From: Dehalococcoidales bacterium | GTDB lineage: Bacteria; Chloroflexota; Dehalococcoidia; Dehalococcoidales; UBA5627 | Reading direction: 5' to 3' | Assembly (NCBI GenBank): GCA_041656115.1 | Contig: JBBAED010000012.1 | Coordinates: 1 to 20,257, forward strand | DNA: 20,257 bases | Shown: in pieces, positions 7,838-13,935 of the stretch | Numbering within the stretch: position 1 is the stretch's first letter | Layout of the letters: every line of letters begins with the position of its first letter | Notes under the pieces: generated by a model | Database searches by the model: none | Seen by the model: only the letters and a program-made list of their open reading frames with translations | What the model was told of the DNA's origin: nothing | Position numbers and translations under genes: made by a program

Positions 7838-7866
7838 ATTATAACATAGCGAAATATTAAAATCAA
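7838..7866 (-). promoter_or_regulatory. strong promoter for the degV leader/small RNA
   Basis: On the minus strand, -35 TTGATT (7861-7866), exactly 17 bases of spacer, and -10 TATAAT (7838-7843) with a TG one base before it (extended -10). It is divergent from the mgsA promoter. Predicted start is near 7830. Confidence 0.72.
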
Positions 7867-7979
7867 CATATTGCTATGCCAGCTTTAATACGGTTATTAT
7901 TATGTGTAAAATCCTCTTAAATATTTTAATAACACAAGCGCAATATCCGATAAGTAATTCCCAAACAGTCGGGCAAACA

Positions 7980-8008
7980 TTGACCGTTGACCTGTTTTGT
8001 AGTAAATT
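7980..8008 (+). promoter_or_regulatory. promoter of mgsA
   Basis: -35 TTGACC (7980-7985), 17-base spacer, -10 TAAATT (8003-8008). The predicted start near 8015 gives a leader of about 28 bases. TTGACC occurs again 7 bases later, but without a matching -10. Confidence 0.55.
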
Positions 8009-8042
8009 TTCAATGATTAGCTAAAAGATACAGAGGTGAAAT

Positions 8043-8429
8043 GTGAAGAAGGGTATTATTGCAATGGTTGCTCATGATGCCAAAAAAGAAGTTATGGTGG
8101 AGTTGGTTAACAGCCACAAAGATGAATTGGCAAAGTTTGATCTTGTTGCCACTAAAACTACCGGACAGCTGATTACGTATAATACCGGTATGCCGGTAAC
8201 TTTATTGCAAAGCGGGCCGATGGGGGGAGACCAGCAAGTGGGGGCGATGGTTGCGGAAGATAAGCTTGAAGCGGTCATATTCTTGCGCGATCCCCTTTTT
8301 GCACAACCGCACGAGCCTGATATCTCCGCATTAATGCGCGTTTGCGATGTTCACAATACGCTGCTTGCAACCAACGTAGCAACCGCCGAAGCCGTTTTAA
8401 ACCTGCTTTTTGAAAAAGCCGAGCTTTAG
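8043..8429 (+). CDS. mgsA: methylglyoxal synthase
   Basis: 128 residues. It converts dihydroxyacetone phosphate to methylglyoxal and phosphate, a bypass of lower glycolysis used when phosphate is limiting or sugar phosphates accumulate. Visible family features: AMVAHD (7-12, H11), TTGQLI for phosphate binding, GPMGGDQQVGA (58-68) with the catalytic aspartate D63, RDPL with D83, PHEPD (89-93, H90 and D93) and LATNVATAEA. The start is GTG 8043; the ATG two bases earlier runs at once into a stop (ATGTGA). AGAGGT at 8032-8037 is the ribosome binding site. It is slightly shorter than the E. coli enzyme, with the normal core. It has its own promoter and a strong terminator. Confidence 0.95.
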   Translation: MKKGIIAMVAHDAKKEVMVELVNSHKDELAKFDLVATKTTGQLITYNTGMPVTLLQSGPMGGDQQVGAMVAEDKLEAVIFLRDPLFAQPHEPDISALMRVCDVHNTLLATNVATAEAVLNLLFEKAEL

Positions 8430-8444
8430 AACTTAACGGCGGAC

Positions 8445-8481
8445 AAAAAGAGGGTAGAAACAGGTGTTGGCCCCTCTTTTT
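8445..8481. terminator. bidirectional terminator between mgsA and the SIMPL gene
   Basis: AAAAAGAGGG (8445-8454) pairs perfectly with CCCTCTTTTT (8472-8481), 10 bp with a 17-base loop. The A and T arms give a T run on either strand, suited to the two convergent genes that end at 8429 and 8509. Confidence 0.85.
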
Positions 8482-8508
8482 ATCGCTACCAATCATTTAT
8501 TGTGTTCT

Positions 8509-9270
8509 TTATTTGATATCAAAGACAATCTGGATGCCGGTTATTATTTTGATTTCACCGGTGCTGATGTCGGTCGGCGCATGCCCTTCAGTTTTTCCCA
8601 TCGAACTGTCATAAGCTACGTATCGGTAAATCGGACCGTAATAGCTGCTGTTATCCATAATATAGGTTGGTTTACCCAGTGTCACTCCGGTTAATTCGGC
8701 GATTTGATTCGCTTTGGCGACCGCGTTTGCGATTGCGTTTGAGCGTGCTTCCTCATAGAAAACTTCGGGATTATCAACCGTGAAATTAATGCCGTTTATA
8801 ACGGTATGTTCGCCGCCGGCGTCTACAACAGCATCGATAATACTGCCGGTCTGATCGGTATTTCTTACTTTAACTGTAATCGTATTGGAAACACAGTAAC
8901 CGTACAAGAATCTGTTGCCGTCTTTATCCCAGCTCCAAGCAGGTGATATGTTGTAATTGGTTGTTTGAATATCCTTTTTATCGATATTATAGGTTTCCGT
9001 TACAGCCATAATCGCTGCCATTGATTCCGCTGCTTGTGCTTGCGCCGCCTCTAAAGAGTCCATCTGAACATAAACTCCTAAGTTCAGCACAGTAATATCG
9101 GGGATAACGCTTACTTCGCCGTTACCTGTTACCCAAATCCCGACGTTTTGCTGGCTTACAATCCCGCTTGCATCTTTATCGGAAGAAAGAGCAAACCCGA
9201 AAGCCCCCAGAGTTAAAAATATCAAAGCCGCTAGTGTAATTCCCGCAACAGACAATAATTTGTTACTCAT
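8509..9270 (-). CDS. SIMPL (DUF541) domain protein, membrane-anchored or exported
   Basis: 253 residues. The N-terminal hydrophobic segment (about 5-27, LLSVAGITLAALIFLTLGAF) is a signal anchor or signal peptide. The rest is a SIMPL domain: VTGNGEVSVIPDITVLNLGV at its start, then the Ala-rich helix with AAESMAAIM, KKDIQTTNYNISP, and a helix of the SNAIANAVAKANQIAELTGV type. SIMPL proteins are widespread in the cell envelope and mostly of unknown function. The longer frame starts 33 bases upstream, but the ATG at 9270 has GGGGAGG (9276-9282) five bases before it and gives a normal signal sequence, so it is preferred. It is monocistronic and converges on mgsA. Confidence 0.88.
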   Translation of the reverse strand: MSNKLLSVAGITLAALIFLTLGAFGFALSSDKDASGIVSQQNVGIWVTGNGEVSVIPDITVLNLGVYVQMDSLEAAQAQAAESMAAIMAVTETYNIDKKDIQTTNYNISPAWSWDKDGNRFLYGYCVSNTITVKVRNTDQTGSIIDAVVDAGGEHTVINGINFTVDNPEVFYEEARSNAIANAVAKANQIAELTGVTLGKPTYIMDNSSYYGPIYRYVAYDSSMGKTEGHAPTDISTGEIKIITGIQIVFDIK

Positions 9271-9432
9271 TTTAACCTCCCCAAAAGTTATTTTGTTTTC
9301 CAAAAGATATAACGCAGATAAGATTCCGGAGATAGGGCACCGGAATTAAAAAATATTACTAATCAAAGGGAGGTGGTACAAAAATCGTGGTCTTAGTCTT
9401 TCTTTCAAAAACCGAGATATGGCTGTAAAAGT

Positions 9433-9460
9433 TTGCAAATAACGATATAATTATTATAAG
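9433..9460 (+). promoter_or_regulatory. possible promoter of the SemiSWEET gene
   Basis: -35 TTGCAA (9433-9438), 16-base spacer, -10 TATAAG (9455-9460). A nearby TATAAT at 9446-9451 is an alternative -10 without a -35. A small hairpin AAGAA/TTCTT (9458-9471) lies just before the ribosome binding site. Confidence 0.4.
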
Positions 9461-9488
9461 AATCGGTTCTTTTGAAGGAGAAATAAAT

Positions 9489-9749
9489 TTGGAGTGGCAG
9501 GAAATATTGGGTTTGGTCGGCGGTTTTTTTACGACCATGTCTTTGGTTCCGCAGGTTTTTAGATTATATCGGTTAAAAAGCGCACGTGAAATTAGCCTCA
9601 CTTTTAATATCTTTTTTGCAATCGGCGTTTCCCTGTGGCTTCTCTACGGGATAGCACTAAGCTTACCGGCGGTTATTATTTGGAATATAATCACTTTAAT
9701 ATTGGTTATTGCTATGTTATTTGCCAAAATTAAATACAATCGGAGTTAA
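9489..9749 (+). CDS. SemiSWEET sugar transporter (PQ-loop / MtN3 family)
   Basis: 86 residues with three hydrophobic helices (about 4-22, 37-57 and 60-80), the size and fold of bacterial SemiSWEETs, which work as dimers to move mono- or disaccharides across the inner membrane. The PQ-loop signature is clear in the first helix: TMSLVPQVFRLYR with P21-Q22, then KSAREISL; a W-N pair (IIWNIIT) sits in the third helix, where family members bind sugar. The start is TTG 9489 with AAGGAG at 9475-9480, 8 bases away; no ATG is available in a suitable position. The direction of transport and the sugar are unknown. Confidence 0.88.
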   Translation: MEWQEILGLVGGFFTTMSLVPQVFRLYRLKSAREISLTFNIFFAIGVSLWLLYGIALSLPAVIIWNIITLILVIAMLFAKIKYNRS

Positions 9750-9794
9750 ATCGGGCTTGCTGGGTAAGTTTTGGGAAATTGGGCACAAAACGTA

Positions 9795-9823
9795 TTGACA
9801 ATCGATGTTTTCGACTCTAAAAT
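9795..9823 (+). promoter_or_regulatory. strong promoter P1 for the Cys-rich Tat protein gene
   Basis: -35 TTGACA (9795-9800, consensus), 17-base spacer, -10 TAAAAT (9818-9823). Predicted start is near 9830, giving a leader of about 147 bases that opens with a GC-rich hairpin. Confidence 0.72.
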
Positions 9824-9832
9824 TATTATAGG

Positions 9833-9857
9833 GGTGTCGGTAGTGTTTGCCGGCGCC
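9833..9857 (+). promoter_or_regulatory. leader hairpin 1 (P1 transcript)
   Basis: GGTGTCGG (9833-9840) pairs with CCGGCGCC (9850-9857): 8 bp with two G-T wobbles and a 9-base loop, followed by TTT. It would be the first thing in the P1 transcript. It could protect the 5' end or act as a weak attenuator; only the pairing is seen. Confidence 0.4.
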
Positions 9858-9863
9858 TTTAGA

Positions 9864-9892
9864 ATTACAAAAATGTAAAAATATTGTACAAT
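9864..9892 (+). promoter_or_regulatory. possible second promoter P2
   Basis: ATTACA (9864-9869), 17-base spacer, TACAAT (9887-9892). Start would be near 9899, downstream of leader hairpin 1. The -35 matches the consensus at only 4 of 6 positions. Confidence 0.45.
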
Positions 9893-9905
9893 AGAAGGTG
9901 AGGGA

Positions 9906-9939
9906 TACCGCTCCTCCGAATTTATCTTGCGGGGCGGTA
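9906..9939 (+). promoter_or_regulatory. leader hairpin 2 upstream of the Cys-rich gene
   Basis: TACCGCTCC (9906-9914) pairs with GGGGCGGTA (9931-9939), 9 bp with one G-T wobble and a 16-base loop. It lies within transcripts from both promoters, 37 bases before the first start codon. No T run follows, so it is a leader structure rather than a terminator. Confidence 0.45.
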
Positions 9940-9976
9940 GCTTTCTTGGACTTAAATGTCTTAAGGAGTTGTAAAG

Positions 9977-10543
9977 ATGTCATTTTTAGAGAAGTTTGGG
10001 ATTTTTTCCAAAAATGAAGCCGGGTGTAGCGGATGCAGTTCCGGACAGAGTTGCGGTGCCGGTTGCGGCGAAAAATGCGCAGCGGATGGGGCAAGCTGTG
10101 GGGATCAGCATTGTACGGTTTACAGGGAAGATTCTTCAGACGGAACCAAGAAATATGTTCCTGTTCCCGATTATCATAAAAATAAACTTTGTAGTCAACC
10201 TTTAACCAAAGGAGAGGTGTCTGATATGGATAAAAAAGAAAGAAAAGAAAATACTCCCGCAGATGAGAGCAGAAGAAATTTCCTTCGCGGTGCCGGTCTG
10301 ATTGCCGGCAGTGCAGCGCTTTTGGGTGCAACCGGTTTGGCTGCATCAGGGTGCAGTGTATCGAATGAAGACGGCGAAACATGTACGACCACAACCGCCA
10401 AAACCAAGGTTGTAAACGACGTGGAATACTTAGGAGAGTGTGTCTGCCCCGTTTGCGGTGTTACGGTTCCCCACCCTAAAGGAACTCCTTGCAGATTGAT
10501 TCCTTGCCCGAAATGCGGTGAAGGAATGGGGCGCTTGGCCTAG
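9977..10543 (+). CDS. Cys-rich protein with internal twin-arginine signal and C-terminal zinc-ribbon-like motif
   Basis: 188 residues, not recognised as a whole. Residues 15-46 are a Cys-rich segment (C17, C20, C26, C30, C34, C41, C46) likely to bind metal or a cluster. Residues 97-126 look like a Tat signal: SRRNFLRG (R99, R100), a hydrophobic stretch, then AASGC, a weak lipobox with C126. The C-terminal part has CVCPVCG and PCPKCG (C157, C160, C177, C180), a rubredoxin/zinc-ribbon-like site. A Tat signal in the middle of a protein is odd. An in-frame ATG at 10226 (residue 84) has its own ribosome binding site (AAAGGAGAGGTG, 10208-10219), and from there the protein is an ordinary 105-residue Tat-exported protein. 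ATG 9977 also has a good AAGGAG. Either both starts are used, or two former genes are fused. Ends at a strong terminator. Confidence 0.7.
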   Translation: MSFLEKFGIFSKNEAGCSGCSSGQSCGAGCGEKCAADGASCGDQHCTVYREDSSDGTKKYVPVPDYHKNKLCSQPLTKGEVSDMDKKERKENTPADESRRNFLRGAGLIAGSAALLGATGLAASGCSVSNEDGETCTTTTAKTKVVNDVEYLGECVCPVCGVTVPHPKGTPCRLIPCPKCGEGMGRLA

Positions 10544-10570
10544 TTTCTGCAACTATTTAGATTAGTTAAC

Positions 10571-10605
10571 AAAAACTCTCCCATGGCGGAGGGTTTTTGT
10601 TTTTT
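10571..10605 (+). terminator. terminator of the Cys-rich gene
   Basis: AAAAACTCTCC (10571-10581) pairs with GGAGGGTTTTT (10588-10598) with one wobble and a 6-base loop, then GTTTTTT. It lies 28 bases after the stop. Confidence 0.88.
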
Positions 10606-10656
10606 GGCATAAAATTCAAAGCGGGCTGCGCTGTGTTAAAACAATCAATACGTAAT

Positions 10657-10702
10657 AAAAAGCCTCGAGATGTCTTTATAATGATGTACCTCGAGGCTTT
10701 TT
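10657..10702 (-). terminator. terminator of the peroxiredoxin/winged-helix operon
   Basis: AAAAAGCCTCGAG (10657-10669) and CTCGAGGCTTTTT (10690-10702) form a perfect 13-bp stem with a 20-base loop. T runs exist on both strands. On the minus strand it lies 22 bases beyond the winged-helix gene stop. Confidence 0.85.
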
Positions 10703-10724
10703 TATCTTCGGATTAAGCTACTTG

Positions 10725-10949
10725 TTAGTCGGCGAGCTCAATGCCTTTTTCGGTAATTTTAAATTCCTCTCCAACCTTTTCGGCCAGGTCTGCCGTTACC
10801 ATATCCCTTAGACCGCTTCTTACGCGGAATAAAGCAACTCCGGTTGTTTCGGCGACCTTTTCTGCGGAACTTACCCCGTTATCACGCAGGGCTTGCAGAA
10901 CCTTTTTACCGGTTTGAGTCGGTTTTCCGTCAGGGCTAACACAAGCCAT
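10725..10949 (-). CDS. small winged-helix protein
   Basis: 74 residues. After a short N-terminal arm (MACVSPDGKPTQTGKK) the sequence fits a winged helix: helix 1 (KKVLQALRD), helix 2 (SSAEKVAETTG), recognition helix (ALFRVRSGLRDMVTADL) and a wing ending FKITEKG. It could bind DNA or only mediate protein contact. The ATG at 10949 has AAAGGAG about 8 bases upstream. It starts 23 bases after the peroxiredoxin stop and shares its terminator, so it is the second gene of that operon. A role in peroxide-related control is inferred only from this linkage. Confidence 0.75.
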   Translation of the reverse strand: MACVSPDGKPTQTGKKVLQALRDNGVSSAEKVAETTGVALFRVRSGLRDMVTADLAEKVGEEFKITEKGIELAD

Positions 10950-10972
10950 AATGTATCTCCTTTGAACCTATT

Positions 10973-11626
10973 TTATAAATTCTTCTTGCAAAGATACCAA
11001 TCGACACATTCGTAGTCAGACTGTTTAACTCTTTCTTCGGCTGCTTCCTGAGTATTCGGCGCCGGTATGATAACCTTGTCGCCGGGGTTCCAGTTGGCAG
11101 GGGTCGCAACACCGTTCTTGTCGGTGGTCTGCAAAGCATCAACAATTCTGAGAATTTCCTGCATATTTCTGCCCGTGCTTAACGGATAATAGAGAATAGT
11201 TCTGATGACATGCTTATCGTCGATAATAAATACGCATCTAACGGTTTCGGTTTTGCTCTGACCGGGGTGGACCATTCCGTAAGCTGTTGAAACTTCTTTG
11301 CTAAGGTCGGCAATAATTGGGAACGGGATTTTAACTCCGGTTTTCTCTTCGACATTTCTGGCCCATGCGATGTGAGACGATAAACTGTCAACGCTAAGCC
11401 CTAAAAGTTCTACCCCGCGCTTTTGCAGGTCAGGATAAATTTCGGCAAAGGCAATAAATTCGGTGGTGCAGACGGGCGTAAAGTCCGCCGGATGTGAGAA
11501 CAAAATAATCCAACTGCCCTTGAAATCATCCAGTGTAAGGTTCCCATGTGTCGTTTCAGTATTAAAATCGGGAGCCTTGTCTCCTAACCTCGGTAAGCTG
11601 ATCGAGGTGTCCTTACATTCTTCCAT
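10973..11626 (-). CDS. peroxiredoxin (AhpC/TSA, archaeal-type Prx6-like)
   Basis: 217 residues. It reduces hydrogen peroxide and organic hydroperoxides in the cytoplasm. The peroxidatic site is HPADFTPVCTTEF with C53. The Prx6-type C-terminal extension includes PNTQEAAEERVKQSDYECVDWYLC and carries C207 and C213 with five residues between. This three-cysteine arrangement matches that known from Aeropyrum pernix thiol peroxidase, in which a C-terminal cysteine forms the disulfide with the peroxidatic one. So the enzyme is probably a 2-Cys mechanism type despite its 1-Cys-like fold. The frame extends 66 bases further upstream, but ATG 11626 has AGGAGGG 6 bases before it. A promoter lies at 11664-11692. 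Confidence 0.92.
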   Translation of the reverse strand: MEECKDTSISLPRLGDKAPDFNTETTHGNLTLDDFKGSWIILFSHPADFTPVCTTEFIAFAEIYPDLQKRGVELLGLSVDSLSSHIAWARNVEEKTGVKIPFPIIADLSKEVSTAYGMVHPGQSKTETVRCVFIIDDKHVIRTILYYPLSTGRNMQEILRIVDALQTTDKNGVATPANWNPGDKVIIPAPNTQEAAEERVKQSDYECVDWYLCKKNL

Positions 11627-11663
11627 TGTATCCCTCCTATAATAATATTTAGTTATACCTAAC

Positions 11664-11692
11664 ATTCTACATTCAAAAGCGGCATGCGTCAA
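11664..11692 (-). promoter_or_regulatory. promoter of the peroxiredoxin operon
   Basis: On the minus strand, -35 TTGACG (11687-11692), 17-base spacer, -10 TAGAAT (11664-11669). The predicted start near 11657 gives a leader of about 30 bases. No clear palindromic operator is seen. Confidence 0.7.
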
Positions 11693-11763
11693 TAACTTTA
11701 GTCACATTTTTGCGGTTTTTTAATATTTTCTTGTCATATTAGCTACTTATACTAAATACAGGT

Positions 11764-11769
11764 TATAAT
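11764..11769 (+). promoter_or_regulatory. -10 element of rluB placing the start point at the ATG
   Basis: TATAAT at 11764-11769 ends six bases before the ATG at 11776, so transcription would begin at or next to the start codon (leaderless). An alternative, TTGTCA (11731-11736) with TAAATA (11753-11758), would still leave a leader of only about 11 bases. No ribosome binding site is present. Confidence 0.5.
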
Positions 11770-11775
11770 AAACAC

Positions 11776-12489
11776 ATGGAAACACAACCTTTATTAAAAG
11801 TTCTTACCGGCGCGGGGATCGGCTCGCGCCGCAAAATGTCAGAAGCAATCAAAGTCGGGAGAGTCACCGTAAACGGAGTGGTAATTACCGGCTTTAATTA
11901 TGAGGTTAACGTCGAGAAAGATAAGATTTTTGTTGACGGAAAACCAATATCGGCGCAATTACAGAAAATGATTTACATAATGCTCCACAAGCCGGCCGGA
12001 GTTGTTAGTACCGCCAGTGATGAACTGGGGCGGCGGACGGTTCTGGATTTACTGCCCAAAGAATTTAGAGGGTATCGCCTGTATCCGGTTGGCCGGTTAG
12101 ATAAAGACAGTACGGGCCTCATACTTTTAACCAACAACGGAGAACTGGCAAATCGTTTAACGCACCCGCGCTTTGAAAATGAGAAAGAGTATGCCGTTAC
12201 CACTAACGCCCCGATGAGGATAGCAGAAATCCGCCGTCTTGAAAAGGGGATTATGCTGGAGGACGGGATGACCTATCCGTCAGTAATAAGGCCGCTTAAA
12301 GGCGGGGATTACAGCATTACAATTCACGAGGGCAGGAAACATCAGGTACGGCGTATGTTTGAAGCGATGGGTTATTCCGTTAAGGCGTTAAAGCGGATTC
12401 GGATGGGCAGTTTGGAGCTGGGCACTCTGGCGGTGGGCAAGGTTAGGGAATTAAGGGAAGACGAAATGGAAGCGCTGGTTAGCTTGTGA
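11776..12489 (+). CDS. 23S/16S rRNA pseudouridine synthase, RluB/RsuA family
   Basis: 237 residues. It isomerises a uridine in rRNA to pseudouridine. An S4 RNA-binding domain (about 1-55: LLKVLTGAGIGSRRKMSEAI, GRVTVNG) precedes the catalytic domain with GRLDKDSTGLILLTNNG, in which D109 is the catalytic aspartate, then LTHPRFENEKEY and EGRKHQVRRMFEAMGY. Length and domain order match RluB/RsuA; which rRNA site is modified cannot be told. The ATG at 11776 gives the standard S4 N terminus yet has no ribosome binding site, and the -10 lies directly in front. The gene overlaps the convergent mrr gene by 11 bases at the 3' ends, with no terminator between. Confidence 0.93.
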   Translation: METQPLLKVLTGAGIGSRRKMSEAIKVGRVTVNGVVITGFNYEVNVEKDKIFVDGKPISAQLQKMIYIMLHKPAGVVSTASDELGRRTVLDLLPKEFRGYRLYPVGRLDKDSTGLILLTNNGELANRLTHPRFENEKEYAVTTNAPMRIAEIRRLEKGIMLEDGMTYPSVIRPLKGGDYSITIHEGRKHQVRRMFEAMGYSVKALKRIRMGSLELGTLAVGKVRELREDEMEALVSL

Positions 12490-13393
12490 AGTAATCGTAA
12501 TCTATCTTTTTTACTTCATAGTTTGCTAATACATTCACCCCTACATTATTTTCTATCATCAGTTCAGCTAACCGCTCGCCATCGATTAGCACTATTTTGG
12601 TATCTATGCGCGAGACATATTCTTGTGCTTCCTTTGAAAAGGACGAAGTTGTTATGAAAATGCCTTTTCGCGCTTTCTGACCCTGTAAAGCGCCCGCAAA
12701 CTTTTGGATTTCAGATCTCCCGATTTTGGTATTATCCCATCTTTTGGCTTGGATGTAGATGGTATCAAGTCCAAGTTTATCCTCTTTTATAATACCGTCA
12801 ATACCTTCATCTCTTGGTTTGCCGATAGCTTCCCCAGCGTCTTTTCTGTTGCCTCCATAGCCCATTTTGACCAGTAGATCAATCACTATTTGCTCAAATA
12901 AGCTTGGCAGTCCGGTTTTTATTTGGTTCAAAACCTCATCGGCCAGCTCTTTATTTAGGTTTTGGTAGGCATTTTCCAGTGTTTCTTCCGGTGTTTGTGA
13001 TTGGTTATCGCATTGCATATCATCTTTTTGTTTGGTGGTTTTTAGCTTCGTGGTGGATATGAAACGAGTAAACTCGGGATAATTTCCCAGAAGTTGAGCA
13101 TCAATTTGGGGTGGGTTAAGCTTTAATAACTCAAGTCCTTCGTTGGTAATTGAAAAATAGCCACGTCTTTCGGATTTTAATAAACCTGCTTTATACAGAT
13201 AAGTACGAGCCCAGCCCACACGATTATAAAATAACGGCTGTGTTCCGCTTAGTAGTAATTGTTTTTCTTCTTCGGGCGTAAGCTTGAAATAAGTTGCCAA
13301 GCTATCAACAACACTACGGAGGGAATACTCTTCTCCGTTTTTCACATGCTGCAACAATGGGAGCATTATGTTTTGAAAACCCGGAATTGCCAT
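12479..13393 (-). CDS. mrr: Mrr-type restriction endonuclease
   Basis: 304 residues. Type IV restriction enzyme family; known Mrr cuts DNA carrying foreign methylation. The N-terminal winged-helix domain (about 1-95: PGFQNIMLPLLQHVKNG, WARTYLYKAGLL, YFSITNEGLELL) is the Mrr_N recognition part. The catalytic domain (about 160-290) has FEQIVIDLLVKMGYGG, then the PD-(D/E)xK core: DEGIDG with D199 and YIQAKRW with Q215-x-K217, and later GIFITTSSFSKEA. All key residues are present, so it looks active. ATG 13393 has AGGAAGG upstream, and a consensus promoter lies at 13442-13470. No methyltransferase or other defence gene adjoins it, consistent with a stand-alone type IV enzyme. Confidence 0.93.
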   Translation of the reverse strand: MAIPGFQNIMLPLLQHVKNGEEYSLRSVVDSLATYFKLTPEEEKQLLLSGTQPLFYNRVGWARTYLYKAGLLKSERRGYFSITNEGLELLKLNPPQIDAQLLGNYPEFTRFISTTKLKTTKQKDDMQCDNQSQTPEETLENAYQNLNKELADEVLNQIKTGLPSLFEQIVIDLLVKMGYGGNRKDAGEAIGKPRDEGIDGIIKEDKLGLDTIYIQAKRWDNTKIGRSEIQKFAGALQGQKARKGIFITTSSFSKEAQEYVSRIDTKIVLIDGERLAELMIENNVGVNVLANYEVKKIDYDYFTS

Positions 13394-13441
13394 TTAGCCT
13401 TCCTACGATTGTTTAGCTTTGGGTTTGTCTATCTTGAGCAT

Positions 13442-13470
13442 AATCTACACCTTAAGCATAACGATGTCAA
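13442..13470 (-). promoter_or_regulatory. consensus promoter of mrr
   Basis: On the minus strand, -35 TTGACA (13465-13470), 17-base spacer, -10 TAGATT (13442-13447). Start is near 13435, about 42 bases before the mrr ATG. The -35 lies directly behind the T run of the upstream gene's terminator. Confidence 0.7.
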
Positions 13471-13471
13471 A

Positions 13472-13502
13472 TAAAAATACCCCATCTTTGTCAGACGGGG
13501 TA
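13472..13502 (-). terminator. terminator of the 79-residue protein gene
   Basis: TACCCC (13478-13483) pairs with GGGGTA (13497-13502), extended inward by TCT/AGA after one A-C mismatch. On the minus strand it is followed by TTTTTAT (13477-13471). It separates the small gene from mrr. Confidence 0.8.
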
Positions 13503-13531
13503 CGGAATTGATGCCCAAAGAACAGTATAGA

Positions 13532-13771
13532 TTACAGCAAGCCGATTAAAGTGTGCCTGATACAGCGCACCTTATAAGCCGCATCTTCCAAATCATCTTC
13601 GATTTTGCCAAGTTCTTGGAGTAGATTCTTGCTGGAAGTGGCACTCGGCAACTCTCCGCTCTGGTTTAAGGCGGTAAATCTCGGCAATAACTCTCTCAAT
13701 TTTTGGCTGGCGGCAACATATTTGGTGGTTAAATCCTTATACTCGCTGAAAAGATATTCTGATACCCTCAT
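13532..13771 (-). CDS. small helical protein, unknown function
   Basis: 79 residues, not recognised. It is predicted to be mainly helical: an N-terminal helix (SEYLFSEYKDLTTKYVAASQKLRELLPRF split over about 4-32), a polar turn with SGELPSATSS, and a second helix (KNLLQELGKIEDDLEDAAYKVRCIRH), which suggests a helical hairpin or coiled coil. There is no signal peptide or membrane segment. The ATG at 13771 has GAGGGA six bases upstream, and the gene has its own terminator. It precedes mrr on the same strand, but the terminator and the separate mrr promoter argue against a shared function. Confidence 0.6.
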   Translation of the reverse strand: MRVSEYLFSEYKDLTTKYVAASQKLRELLPRFTALNQSGELPSATSSKNLLQELGKIEDDLEDAAYKVRCIRHTLIGLL

Positions 13772-13918
13772 TTAGTCCCTCTTTAAATATATACTTTAAC
13801 GTATTTATATTAGCTAAAGAACGCCAAAATGTCCAACGCCTGCCGTGGCTGTTCGAAAATCAATGTCTTTTTTATTTTTTGGCTCGGAGTGCGCGGTACG
13901 GTCGCTTAGAATTTCGTA

Positions 13919-13927
13919 TGCTATAAT
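13919..13927 (+). promoter_or_regulatory. extended -10 promoter of the NfeD-like gene
   Basis: TGCTATAAT at 13919-13927 is a perfect extended -10. No -35 is seen. The start point falls at about 13934-13936, on the ATG at 13936. Confidence 0.6.
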
Positions 13928-13935
13928 CAGATATA

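Noticed and set aside
7648..7860. 70-residue plus-strand reading frame in the mgsA-degV gap
   Set aside because: It crosses the hairpins and the minus-strand promoter, has no ribosome binding site, and is of unlikely composition.
9360..9420. Small gene after the strong Shine-Dalgarno-like GGGAGGTGG at about 9368
   Set aside because: The frames that follow are only about 7-13 codons long; nothing supports translation.
9717..10394. 225-residue minus-strand reading frame antisense to the Cys-rich gene
   Set aside because: The plus strand has a Tat motif, ordered CxxC pairs, ribosome binding sites and a terminator; the antisense product looks random (many His/Arg/Cys) and has no ribosome binding site.
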